This document shows positions 13,301-23,982 of a DNA stretch of 64,000 bases, piece after piece (position 1 is the first letter of the stretch; each line of letters opens with the position of its first letter). Source of the stretch: Trichoplax adhaerens (Eukaryota > Placozoa > Uniplacotomia > Trichoplacea > Trichoplacidae); the NCBI RefSeq assembly GCF_000150275.1, contig NW_002060960.1, positions 1,113,686 through 1,177,685 of the forward strand. The letters run 5' to 3'. The translations under genes and the position numbers were made by a program. The notes beneath the pieces were generated by a model. It worked only from the letters and a program-made list of their open reading frames with translations, was not told where the DNA came from and made no database searches.

Positions 13301-14996
13301 TTCATTCAGCTTAGACTTAGACTTTTATGCTGTACTAACCTTGAAGATTATAGACCGAATGTTCTTGGAAATGGTGCGATTTGATACGTTGATCGCGATT
13401 ATTTTTGAATGATGGCTTCTTATGTCCTTAATAAGATCATAATGTAACTATTAACTTTATTAGATTCGTAATGAAGTAGAACCCAATCGAGATCATGCAG
13501 TTACAGGGTTGAAAATTTTTATGCTATAAATTGATTCTTCGTGAATTAGTAAAGAATAATCGCTAAGAACTCTCGATCAGTCTGGAATAACAATTTTCAG
13601 AATAACATGCTATATTATCCTATCGCAGTATATTTTCTATCAGCAATGTGCATAGCTTAAAACTAAGTTCTAGATGTATAATTCCTCAAAAGATCCCAAT
13701 TAAATAAATTATAATAGAATAAAATTAAGATATATTGATTTTAATATCGTAAGTATGAAAATTATAGTGACAAAAATAATTAAACACATTTTGGCCATGA
13801 TCAAGAAACTATTTTGGTTAATCACATCTAGTAACCTCGCTTTCGAATTAGTGGATCTTTGCTGCTATGTTCGAGATTCGGTTTTCGCAAGTCTCTATTG
13901 CCATTTGAGGTCCAACATTTACCAATAACCTCCACGGAGTATTCATTTGCAGAATGAAGCAATTTTTGAAGCCTTGGATCTTCACACTGTAGTTTATCAG
14001 CTATCGCACTATCATGCAAGGGTACATAAAATACTAGTCATTCAAAGAATGTCTTATGGTAAACCATTCAAGATTTTACTTCTTGATGTACTCTAATTTT
14101 CATGTTCAAATATTACTTGATTCTATTACGAATTTTATCAAGTGTTTTATAAGAATTGACTCTTTTTATAGCTATTTTACATTGCAACTCGTAAATAAGC
14201 GATTACATCTCTAAATAATCTACAATTACATCTTAGCATTAATAAGGGTTTGTAAACAATTATGATTCAAAGTATTTCTAATCAGCATGTACAAGTCATG
14301 TAAGCTAGTCTGGTGAAGTGTAATTTTAATCTTACCATTAAATACAGCTCAATCTCAGCCTATTGAAATTATTAAAGTATAGAAGATTGTGTCTTAAGCC
14401 AGATTGATATCGCGACTCACAAATAGGCAATTAAACCTCTAACTTATCTATAATTGTATTTTAACGAGCTGTATACAAGTGTTATTGAAAGCATTTCTAA
14501 GCATGTATTAGTCGAATAAATTAATCTGGGAAACTGTAACATTGATTTACCATTAATAGTGGCTTAATTTCAAGCTATTTAGAATCTTCTAACATCAAAA
14601 CTAAGCACTAAATCATCGTTTACATCCATATAGAGAATAATTAATTCTTTCACCGTTTGAATGCTGTCAAGATAGCGATATGAAAATCCTATTACTAACG
14701 ATATTTTCAACATATCTAGAAACAATTTCGACTATTTCAGTTTTTATATCGGCAAATAACAGTAGCTTTAGATTGGGCTCATGAACTTACATGCGTTTAT
14801 ATCCATGGCTTACATAGGATGCTAATTCATCAGTAATAGTCGGGCAAAGAATTTTAGATTCATGACAACTGCATGAGGGTGGGCAGCTTTCTCTTGCAGT
14901 GTGAGTTCTCGATAAAATTCGGAATAGAAATTGTAGTATCGTAAATAGAACAAGTAGTACAACAACTTTGTATTTCCAATATTTATACAATTCCAT
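7314..14996 (-). CDS. Gene A: membrane-anchored MAM-kringle-SRCR-SRCR-MAM protein (about 722 aa)
   Basis: Fifteen minus-strand exons give one continuous frame of 2169 nt: 14996-14791, 14008-13836, 13104-13012, 12750-12641, 12474-12360, 11628-11359, 11194-11018, 10914-10744, 10394-10263, 10111-9962, 8537-8433, 8340-8228, 8122-7946, 7584-7494, 7399-7314. Residues 1-126 hold an N-terminal hydrophobic segment (about 10-28) and an unrecognised Cys-containing region. MAM1 spans about 127-232, kringle 233-322, SRCR1 323-438, SRCR2 439-532, MAM2 533-694, and a hydrophobic C-terminal tail 695-722. Every module boundary from MAM1 onward is a phase-1 intron, the hallmark of shuffled 1-1 extracellular modules. 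The start is the first Met before the hydrophobic segment, and the stop is TAA at 7316-7314. The product is probably a cell-surface recognition or adhesion protein, anchored at the N terminus or by a GPI-type tail. Ligand unknown. The domain calls are firm; the joining of the first two exons is less so. Confidence 0.78.
7494..8537 (-). CDS. Gene A MAM2 domain, four exons
   Basis: Exons 8537-8433 (CSFIRSYCGW, LKWVWHRG), 8340-8228 (KYFIYV, SKLISPIF), 8122-7946 (FDYYVDGIPHGQISVSY, then MWIEVED) and 7584-7494 (FEITLRS, YAIDDLRV). These reproduce in order the MAM landmarks: Cys-Phe-x-Cys-Gly-Trp, SP, the Y..G...G.(I/L).V strand, a Trp, F.I, and the terminal AIDD. Exon lengths 177 and 91 are identical to those of gene B. 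MAM is an adhesive module found in receptors and phosphatases. Confidence 0.88.
7690..7830. repeat. Hairpin-rich intron segment in gene A
   Basis: Within the intron between the last two MAM2 exons there is a small stem (TTACTATC/GATAGTAA). There is also a larger inverted repeat, TAGCTGCTGCTAC near 7758 and GTAGCAGCTGCTA near 7811 (12 of 13 matching). It may be a remnant fold-back element. Confidence 0.45.
9962..11194 (-). CDS. Gene A tandem SRCR domains
   Basis: Two scavenger receptor cysteine-rich modules, each split by an intron at the same place. SRCR1 is exons 11194-11018 (GRISTYINGKWRSIC, LMCQQTGF) and 10914-10744 (DAENIDCPLSKKSFSEC). SRCR2 is exons 10394-10263 (VGTICTSGWNHKSADVVCRQMGYPAA, split here for length: GTICTSGW, then ADVVCRQMGYPAA) and 10111-9962 (SIDCRGYESSIDQC, then TATC). 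The CRQ.G and C.GYES..C motifs are diagnostic. SRCR modules bind microbial, lipid or protein ligands and are abundant in sponges. All four introns are phase 1, so frames agree throughout. Confidence 0.9.
11359..11628 (-). CDS. Gene A kringle domain exon
   Basis: A single 270-nt exon encodes a kringle: ERYCFSGNGHYYRG at the start, HACTTW in the middle, NFCRNPD, the signature RPWCFTKD, and closing VCDISKC. All six kringle-type cysteines appear present. Kringles are disulfide-knotted protein-binding modules of extracellular proteins. Both flanking introns are phase 1. The acceptor follows ATTAG and the donor is GGAA|GTAAAG. Confidence 0.93.
12360..13104 (-). CDS. Gene A MAM1 domain, lacking one internal exon
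   Basis: The first exon carries the MAM opening pattern: a Cys, an aromatic, then CRWNQ followed by DFLDWKH. The second (110 nt, the same length as its gene B counterpart) carries the SPPL motif. The last resembles a MAM end, with a DD pair in HMDDISNF. In the downstream MAM of gene A and in gene B a 177-nt exon lies between the second and last MAM exons. Here only 166 bp separate them, so that exon is absent. The flanking exons are both phase 0 and still join in frame, giving a MAM shortened by about 59 residues. Confidence 0.62.
13836..14996 (-). CDS. Gene A exons 1-2: N-terminal membrane anchor and unrecognised ectodomain start
   Basis: Exon 1 (14996-14791) starts with a short basic stretch and a strongly hydrophobic run of about 19 residues (VVVLLVLFTILQFLF is its core), followed by Arg and a cluster of four cysteines (CPPSCSC and a further Cys). 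It could be a signal anchor or an uncleaved signal peptide. Exon 1 ends at an ATGTAAGT donor. Exon 2 (14008-13836) encodes a polar region with two cysteines (LQCEDPRL, IGKCW) and a basic end. It joins exon 1 at phase 2 and the MAM1 exon at phase 1 without a stop. I do not recognise the exon-2 domain. These two exons could instead belong to a separate short gene, but frame agreement favours gene A. Confidence 0.55.
14185..14585. repeat. Diverged tandem duplication in gene A intron 1
   Basis: Two units offset by about 225 bp, roughly 14185-14370 and 14411-14585, share an ordered series of blocks: CTC..AAATA, TACAATTA, AGTATTTCTAA/AGCATTTCTAA, ACCATTAA, and AATYTCARSCTATT. Divergence is high, so the event is old. 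No coding signal is seen. Confidence 0.5.
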
Positions 14997-16993
14997 TTTT
15001 GCTTGTTACTTATTTCATGATATACTGTAGACTTGAATTATTGCACCCTGGATCATGATTAACAGATGTTCATAAACAGTTATTCATACTACTGCAAGGC
15101 CTTTTCTTGATTGTTGACTAAAACCCTGTAAAACATACATTTATCTATATGTCTAATGCCCTACTAATGGTAACAGTTTATAGTATAGATGCTCACCGTA
15201 GAAGTAATCTGTTAATTATAGTCTAAAACTAGCCTAGTTTCTAACATGTTTAACAGTAGGCAAATCATGACGGTTCGTCTTTCTGTCCGATCACGGTGCT
15301 GAATTAATAAATACACAATACTTTTATAGTACTAGTATTTAAATTGCCTCCTGCTAATTATATATAGTAAAACTCTCGATTAAGAAGATTTTATCCATAT
15401 TAAGATCCTTTATGTGATCGATAAGCTTTGGCCTTGTAAGGTACTTTAACAAATAATACTTCATAATGAAAAGGCTCGCACAAGACAGCTGATTTACGAT
15501 CGTTTATGTAACTAATTAATTTGGTTTGTAAGTAACCTTATGATTACTATTAGCAAGCATGATCATCGTATTTAAGTAAACGTCTAAGGCGACAACAACT
15601 TCTCTTAATTTCATCTTCCTACAGAACGCTAACTTAGTTATCTGAGCTGCACTCGGCTAGATACTAGGGGTCAATTATTAAAATTTCAAAAATTGCGGCA
15701 ACTATTTCCTAGACATAGGTCTATAAACATTATGATGTTACACCTTTGAATTACTGTGTCATCTCGGCAATTATACAACTATAAGTCTTTAAGGTATTAG
15801 CCGTATTTTGTCAATACAAAAAATTAAGGAAGATATACAGCTTACAAGCTGAAAGCAACTGTGTCAGCAAATCACCCAAAATAATTATCTCCATTTTATT
15901 TGCAGTTTGAAATAGGGTGTATACCTTAATTAGCTTGGGAAGCACTAATGTAAAGAATGTATTACTTTTTACATTTTATTTATAGAAAGATACAATATTA
16001 CAAACTTAAAGCATGTTTTATCAAGTTTTCCATATTCTAACTACTATTCTTCCTAACCCTTGATGTAAGTTGCTTCGACATCATCAATTATGTTATGTAT
16101 CAAATGGAAGTCACTATATTCGATCTGTGACACTGAGATATCCTTGACACTTTAGTTAGATTTAGAGGAAATATTTACAAGCGAAATTTTCATATTTAGC
16201 TAGGTATCTAACAAACTGGTATTATTTCTAAAAATTTTCAATGATTTGCTGCTTTGTTAAAAATTATCTCATTATTTCTTAAAACATTGAAAGTAAAACA
16301 TTTACTAAATCTATAGAGCTAAGCGTACAAGACGAAAAGAAGTTGTAGTTCGTTAAGGTAGGCCAATATTCAGCAAAAACTTTGCAACAAATTGCAGTTA
16401 TTAAGTTGATATTAGTATCTGCTTAATGGTGTTTCATGCAAATTTATCTTACAATATACATGAACGTATTTAATGTATAGCAAAATTAAACTGTGATAAC
16501 CATACGGTAGATTTTTAATTATCTGAAAATAAACCTTTGATTCGAGGTCTGCCACTTACAGACAGTCGATATAATTGTAGGAGTATTAATTACAGTATAG
16601 CATGCTTTTACCAGGCATAGAGTAATATTTTGATATACCATATTAAATCTGCTGAACTAGCTAAAACGACTTAATAGAAGTCAATTCACACTTGCTAGAT
16701 ATAAGAATTAACTGTGATATAAGCCAAACGACTCGAAACTAATTATAATCGATGGGTACAGCTAAATTATTAAAGACTTTAATTATGGATTTTGAGTAAA
16801 TGAAAGCAAACTATTTAAATTCCCTTTTCCGTGACGTACTGGTACTTCAGGCATTTTGATAATTTTTCTTTAACTGTCTCCCTATGAAATGGAAATTGAA
16901 CCGAATCTCTCATTCTCAGTTTATGGGTTTAAGAAAATCCATTATCTTACAGGCAATGCCAATTATTTAACTAGCAGCATTATGATGCAATTC
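14997..16993. other. Intergenic, gene A to ornithine decarboxylase
   Basis: About 2 kb between the start codon of gene A and the stop codon of the ODC-like gene, both on the minus strand. It should hold the gene A promoter, but I cannot point to a specific element. No exon-like frame or repeat was recognised. Confidence 0.5.
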
Positions 16994-19900
16994 TTACCAA
17001 ATTGATAGCTCGATAAAATAGTATGTAGAAGATTTGCTAAAGCCATTAAAAGGACTATGGAATACCGAGAAATACGCACCAAAGCCTGTTTCGACATAAA
17101 ATTGAAATGACTATTTTGTTGTGTTGTTGATATCCTTTTATAAGGATCTGACGTTCTGCATAAAGTAAATTAAATCTCCAATATCTAACTGAAATAATAT
17201 ACAAAGAAAAACATATACTTTTGAGATGCATCTGAAGACTAATTGAAGAAAAGCTGTAGAAAGTTAAAATGAATCATTCTGGAAAAGGTCTACGATTCTT
17301 CTATAAACTAATCATGTGATGGTATCATACCTCCAGAAGCTGACATTCTTTTAGTAGATAATCCAATCCGGAGCAGGAATAACCCCAGACTGTACTTGAG
17401 AAAAGTCCTTCCAAGCTCTTACTGACAGGTAGGAAACTCTGATTATCAAAATCATGTAAAACATTTCCAAAGGATCCATGCAAACTCTCATTCACATAAT
17501 ATGCATACTTTTTCTGAAAATGAACAGAGCGGTAACTATAACTATTTGCAGTATTGGGCAGTAATTAACGCGAAATTTGCATTTGCACGTATGGATTATT
17601 CATAATTCGATCACCTGTTCACCTGAAATAATTGTTAAACAGAATTAATTTTTCGTTATATGATGGTAATAAACTCAAATTTTACGTATTACTTAAGAAA
17701 ATTTTTAAATAATTCATACCAATTGACATAACTTACCTTGAGCAGTAAGTTCTTTTGCGTTAATTTCGCGCTTTCCAATTACGTCCATGACCAAGTGAAA
17801 AGCTCTTTCGGCAAAATATCGACCTGATTTTAAGAAAATTCTATAACTGTCATTCCTTGATACAATATATATCTACTTTCTACAGTGTATCTGTTTAAAA
17901 ATGCAATCAAAAAAGGCGCGAATTCTCATTATATTATTAGAAATAACTATCAAAATTATTATTGATTATAATCTCAGTATACCCGGCTCTGACATAATCT
18001 TAACTTGATCTTCAATAGGAAAATACTCGTCCAAGGCTTGTCTAATCTTAGCGCAAATCTATATCGAGAAATCATTTCATAAAGATCGAAAATATTTCAT
18101 GAAGACGTTTTTTAATTGCATATTGCAAACAAACAGTTTCAAATTTAGCATCAGCATATCCAGGAAATCCACCACCAATATCCAAAATGTCAAAATTATA
18201 TCCGATCGATTTCTAATACGGATGTAAAACAAAACTACAGATTTAGATCAAATAAAGAGCGAGAGTAGAAGAATATTTTATTTACACCATAATGGAATGC
18301 TTTTCTAGCCAGCTGTATGGCAGAAGCGAAAATTTCGCCGTCATAACGTCCGCCACCTATATGAAAGCTGCAACCGAAAAATTTTTTTAATTAATTTAGA
18401 TCAGGCAGCTGAAGAAATGAATATCTGAAATACCGCATTTGATTTTTTTAGCATTCTGTTTTTATAAACGCAATATCGATATCAGTGACAAATTCATATT
18501 TAATAGAACGTTAACAGAATGCGGAATACGGCAACATATCTACCCTATCCCAACTACGTTAAGTTGCAGATCACGAGCTACTTGAAGTTGATTAGGGCAA
18601 TCTTCAATATCGACGCCATACTTTTCACTAAGCTATACAATTAATTGAAAGAAGACAGTTATCTGTTTTAACATATTAGTCCTTAAAGACTTTAAGGTTA
18701 CACTTACATGATATAGAGTACCAAAATCATCGATCTTAATCCGTAATAACAGTCTGAATTAGTTATTAATTAAAATTTAAAATAAAAATTTATACTTAAA
18801 GATAGATGTAGTACACTCTCTTAATTAGCTAAGAGTTAAAGCAATAAGAAATTACATATAAAATTACTTTGCTTCCGGATAGCATCGCTTGATTTTATGT
18901 AGCTCTGATACGTTATCGAAGGTCATTAAAGCTATTCCATGGCGTTCTGTAAATCTTAAATATTAGTTAAGAATCTTAATCGAGGTTACTATAATGCCTT
19001 TCGAGATATTTTACTGCAGCGTTTCTATTTGCTCTAATTAAAAGTAGGCAAGCAGAAGGTTATAGGCAATAGCGCTATTATTGCTCTACTTATCAGGACT
19101 TACTTCAGGTGAGAAATTTGTTTACAAGGATTAGCATAAATAACTTTACTGGAATGGGCGCATATCTTAACAATGGCTTCCATCTCGTTCTAGATACATT
19201 TGTTAAAGTTGTGACTATTTAAATCAACTTCGTAAATATTGATTTTTAAAATTCCTTTAAATCATGGTTTTACTATAGCTCTACCTTACTAGCGGCATCA
19301 AAACCAACTCCTAATGCATTAAGTGTTGCTAGCAAATTTATGTCGTTATTACACTTCACGGCTATAATCAGAAGCAAGGAATTTCGATAATTAAATTTGC
19401 AATAAAAACTCAACAGCTGTATAATTTAGTTATTCACGACAATAAATTTAGAATATCCCTAAGCCTACCATAGAAAGGCTGGACACGAGGCAATAAGGAC
19501 ATCCACTAGATAAGGTTTTAATTACAATTTAAAATGTTAATACGTAGTAATTTCACTGTCTAGAACCATACTTAGTATTAACGTAGTTTTTTATTAATAT
19601 CGAATAGAATAGTTCAGTACTTTTATTCGATTACGACCGGTATTTATTAATTTATATTAATCTACTAGATATTTTGACTATTTTTGGCCAAACCTATTTC
19701 GTAAAAATATCTAGCAAATATGCGTATAACCCTTAATCGCTGAAAGTTTACAGTTAATTGCAGTAGCGTATTAGATTTACATACTACAGACATTGCAAAA
19801 GTTTTCATGGTCTTTGGATTGATATTCTATCGCACTTACTCTTTGAACTTTATAAATAACATCTCCGATATTGGCTATGTAAAAAGATCGATCATCATCA

Positions 19901-20134
19901 TCCTTACAAACATAAGTAGGAAGCAGGTAAGTGTCATCCGAGAAGCTTGTATACTATCCTTTAGCTCGTACATAGTATTTAGCTTTAAATATTTAGTATA
20001 AGAAATTAATTAAGAATTGATTCAAATCCAATTACAACGATAAAACTTACTATACGGTTAGTTGCGATCTTTTGGATGAGCTGTCTAAGTGAAAATTCAG
20101 GTAAAATGTTTAAAGCGGAATCCTCATTCATCAT
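16994..20134 (-). CDS. Ornithine decarboxylase-like PLP enzyme, intact copy (about 411 aa)
   Basis: Sixteen exons sum to 1236 nt in one frame: 20134-20051, 19902-19840, 19505-19469, 19361-19285, 19189-19104, 18954-18868, 18753-18708, 18632-18544, 18367-18286, 18212-18135, 18058-17983, 17823-17737, 17615-17622 (8-nt microexon), 17513-17331, 17188-17153, 17110-16994. The family is fold-III group IV decarboxylases, which make putrescine from ornithine in the cytosol, the entry step of polyamine synthesis. Landmarks in order: FYIANIGD, LLPRVQPFYAVKCN with the PLP lysine, YANPCKQ, LMTFDNVSEL, HIGGG, DIGGGFPGYAD, SEPGRYFA, YYVNESLHGSF, WGYSCSGLD with the active-site Cys, FNGF near the end. It lacks the extended C-terminal PEST tail of vertebrate ODC. 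The residue after the active-site Cys is Ser where ODC normally has Asp, and the usual Ser in HVGSG is Gly, so substrate use may differ. Confidence 0.88.
17615..17622 (-). CDS. Predicted 8-nt microexon of the ODC-like gene
   Basis: The exon before (17823-17737) ends in phase 1 and the exon after (17513-17331) starts in phase 0, so a segment of length 2 modulo 3 is needed. GTGAACAG lies between TTTCAG and GTGATC, giving codons GGT GAA CAG that restore frame. The position corresponds to the variable loop before YYVN. The sister copy needs the same kind of insert and has a 14-nt candidate. This is inferred from phase only. Confidence 0.5.
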
Positions 20135-23100
20135 TCCTTAGTTAGTGGCAAACGATATCGCTTGTAATAGTCCTACAACAAAGCAATTAATTCTGAAGCT
20201 TATTAATGTTAGTTTCTACTATAGCGATATAGATTATCGAACTGAATATCCTCAGTAAAGGTGTTGATCATTTATATACAGTCAATCAAAACATACAGTT
20301 TTATAAATTACAAGTGGAATGTCCATTTTTCAAAAGTAACTTTAAATGTTCTATTACTGATACGAGTCTTATTATCTTCTAGGCCTCGTTGGCAAGTAAA
20401 TTAGCTCAATAGCTGCGGTACTAAGATTAGTTCCTTAATTAAGAAGTACTTCACCATATTATCAAGTAAATACTTTTTATTTTTTAATTACTCAAATTAA
20501 CACGAACTTACTTTCCTCATAAAACCTGGGACTCAATCGACTAACTAGGCAACTCAAGGAGTTGAGCTAATCGACCCTACGCTTTTATTACGCAGTTGCT
20601 CATACATAATATACGGTGCTACCTATGATTTTAATCACTTGACTTAATATGATACCGAAACATTGACTACGCATACCACCTACAGGTTAATGTAGTTTAA
20701 TAGTAACGAAACCACGCTATTGCAACATTTATATTAACATCCAATACATAACTACAACAGCCAGCTTCCGCAATAAAGTGCTAATTCTAGCGCTACTTTG
20801 AAACTAGTCGCTTAATAATTGATCATGTAAGGTAGCGGTTAAAATTGTTTCTTACTAAAAATTATTATTGAATATTGCCGTGGTAAATTTAGACCAAGGA
20901 AATTATAAACCGGTTGCTCTCAAACTATCGACTAAACTCTTTCCTCCATTCTCACTTAAGGCTACGGCTATAGTCTCTAAAATTATTCACTAGCAGTATT
21001 CGACTATCATAAAGCCTAAATGTATTCCTTGACACTGTTACCGTTTAAGTACGAAATCCAGTCAATTATTGATTAGGCATTTCGCAAATTGCCTGGATTT
21101 CGTACTTGGACTATAACAACACCACCAGTTCACTCAGGTCGAGTGCCGCCATCTTACTTATGATTAATTCTTAATCAATAATGATCTCAGGCAGACAAAA
21201 TATAGAACTTTCATTGCAAAGTTAAGAAAGGTGTAGCTATAATTAACCAAAATAAGAACATAAGCTAAAGTATCCTGAACTCAAAACAGAGCAATGGTTG
21301 AACTAGCCTAAGTTCTTTAATACGTTTTGTTTTTAATCTATCTACGGTAATAAAGTAGCCTGCTACAGCTATTAGGCTCAAGCCATTAAATAAAACATTT
21401 TTTTCAAGTAGATTCTCAATATAAGATTCTATAGCCACCTTCATCGTTACAGCATAATAAGTCACGTAAGTCTTAATAAACTGTAGCTACCGCCACAACA
21501 ACGTATGATATTGTAGTGCAGCCCCAAATATAGCTTAGATTACTATTATAAGACTGTACGAGAATAACTTAACTTGAAAGCTAGAGTGTAAGATTGTATA
21601 AGAGTCTATTTGTACAAGATGTTTACAGTACGTATTGTAGCGAATCAATTAAAATGTTTATATAAAGATCTGAGATATAAATAGATTTGCGCTAAGTATG
21701 TTAGTACTGTTAGTATTGTATTGTAATGCTTTAAATAGACGCGCGAATTATGAATAGATTGCGCGATAGTAAATTTAGATCTGATCTTGCGACTTAATGG
21801 GCAAGACAAGATTTGTTACAGTAAAAGCATTCTGTAACTAATCGTATATAAATCGTGAATTTTGCTGTAATAAGTAGATTGTCAGATTGTCAGATAGTCA
21901 GATAGTCCTTGGTAGTTAGACGAACCTAACTTCTGGAATAAAGTGAAATTTGCAAGAAACTGTATTTCTTGATTTATTGTTTTGAAGATCACTTTATCAC
22001 AGATACCCAGTCATCAACAAGGAAATTTAGATAAGTTACACAGGTATCATTAACAGTAAGCGACTAACCTAACCGAAAACCATTCGAAAATATATGCTAC
22101 TACGTCTCCTCTAAGATCAGCCCCAAAAATGTAGGTAAATGTACCGTTGCGCTTTCTTGCTTTGAATCTCAAGAACAAGGAAGACGGTGTACTGTAAGTG
22201 ATTATTATTTTATATCAGCGATACTGATTTGGTTACCAGAACATTTTCATTTTGTAATAAAACGTATAGTTTGTTTTTGAAACTGACTGATAAAGTTTGT
22301 ATAGACCATTCCCCTCTATCTTACAGTTAACTTATTACATGCCGGTACTAATTATAAATTCATCTACTGTATGCAACATTAATAACAATCGTATCATCAG
22401 GCAGCCAAAAGTGGTTTATTCGATTTCCATCAGTGCCATTCTTAATGTAGTAAACTAAACAATGTAAAGATTATAATTATCTATCACATTTTATTTCTCG
22501 CATCATCGGAGGTAAATTTACAAAGGTTACAAAACTTATTTAGTAGAGGTAGTTCAGATTCGATTGTGTATTCAACGAGATTAACCTAAATGACAATCCG
22601 AGATTAAATCTATCTTAGCGGCAACGATATCAAATTATTAATTTAGTAATTACTTGTAGCCAAACATCTCATATCAGCTAATGTTAAAATCATGCATTGT
22701 TGCTAAAATGGTAATAAGTTATAACACATTAATTTGAAAGTTCGAAGCCGTTAAATGATAAAGTGTCTTTCCTGCGGTTGAGAAAAGAAGACTAACTTTG
22801 AGTAATTTTAAATTATTCTCAGTTTTAGCCTGTTTTATTTTGTTCTGGTACTGCGACTGTTGTATAAATGACTAGAATTTCAGCGTAGTTCTAAGCATTC
22901 TTAGTCAACATAGTAATGCTTCAGTTGAAAGCTTTTTTGATTGAAGTACCTCCAATTATATTCTATATTGTAGCTAGTTTATTTTAATTTATATCGGCTA
23001 TATTCGGGCGTATTATTCAAACGATTGAACGATCTTCATTAAAAACTTCATTTACGATATTGATGAGCTAATATGATTTATCCCGTAAGAAGCATTCCTT

Positions 23101-23982
23101 CATCTAGAGTGGTGAAATATATTACATCACTTAATGTTTCAAATATATTACCCAAATATTAGCTACGAATTCATTGAAAATCTTAGAGGAGTAATTTCTC
23201 GAAACAAGCACCCCCAAATTTTAAAGCTTTTGCTTCTTTAAACTACTGAATGGATTGAAAACGATGCATATTACATCATTACCGTAACTCTACTAGAATA
23301 TGACATTGCGAATTGGACGTAACAACAACATCAGCTCTCTAAGTAACGAATCCTAAGTAACAGATACACCTTACCATGCTGCAGAAATTATCTAGGTAAG
23401 AACTAATACAAGCAAAATCAACACAGAATTTACTTTATCAACTCCAGTGATATTGAGATTTATATCATAATTGCATATTTAACGTAATCAAACAAAGTTG
23501 GGATTACGTGGTATCGACATGTCCCTACTGCATTAACTTGTCGATACAAGTATATATAGTCAATGTTACTACATCCAACTGAATTATGTAACAGAATTCT
23601 TCGCTATTTAATAAAAGCACGCGGTAAATAAGCGATTCATAGCAGCAACTGGTTATATAGTTATGTAGTTGATTAATCATTTGATTAAGGAGTTATTCAG
23701 AATATAATTTAGCGCTCCTTTAAGAATTCCTAAAACATATTTTGTTCATATAATAAGTTGACGGAATATTTGCTGAGGAAGTCGTCATAATATTGCAGCT
23801 GTTGAGTTATTTACCAACGTAGTTAAGAATATTATAACCAATTTATAAATCAACTTCACTGATATTATTGAAATATGGCAATAGCTTGTCTTTCATAGCA
23901 TCCCTAAATTTTGGTTAGAAGATAGAAATTTACATTTCTTTATCATCTAATTTTTTGACATTTCGATTTATGTTTATTTTAC
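20135..23982. other. Intergenic between the two ODC copies
   Basis: About 3.8 kb with no recognised exon. It contains hairpins (20536-20575; 21047-21107) and a short direct repeat of GTCAGATT/GTCAGATA units near 21880-21907. It should include the promoter of the intact ODC-like gene on its left side. Frames on the minus strand at 21265-21465 are not supported by splice context or homology. Confidence 0.45.
21047..21107. repeat. Perfect 15-bp inverted repeat
   Basis: AAGTACGAAATCCAG (21047-21061) and its exact reverse complement (21093-21107) flank a 31-bp loop. It may be a fold-back element remnant or a structured transcript. No TSD could be assigned. Confidence 0.7.
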
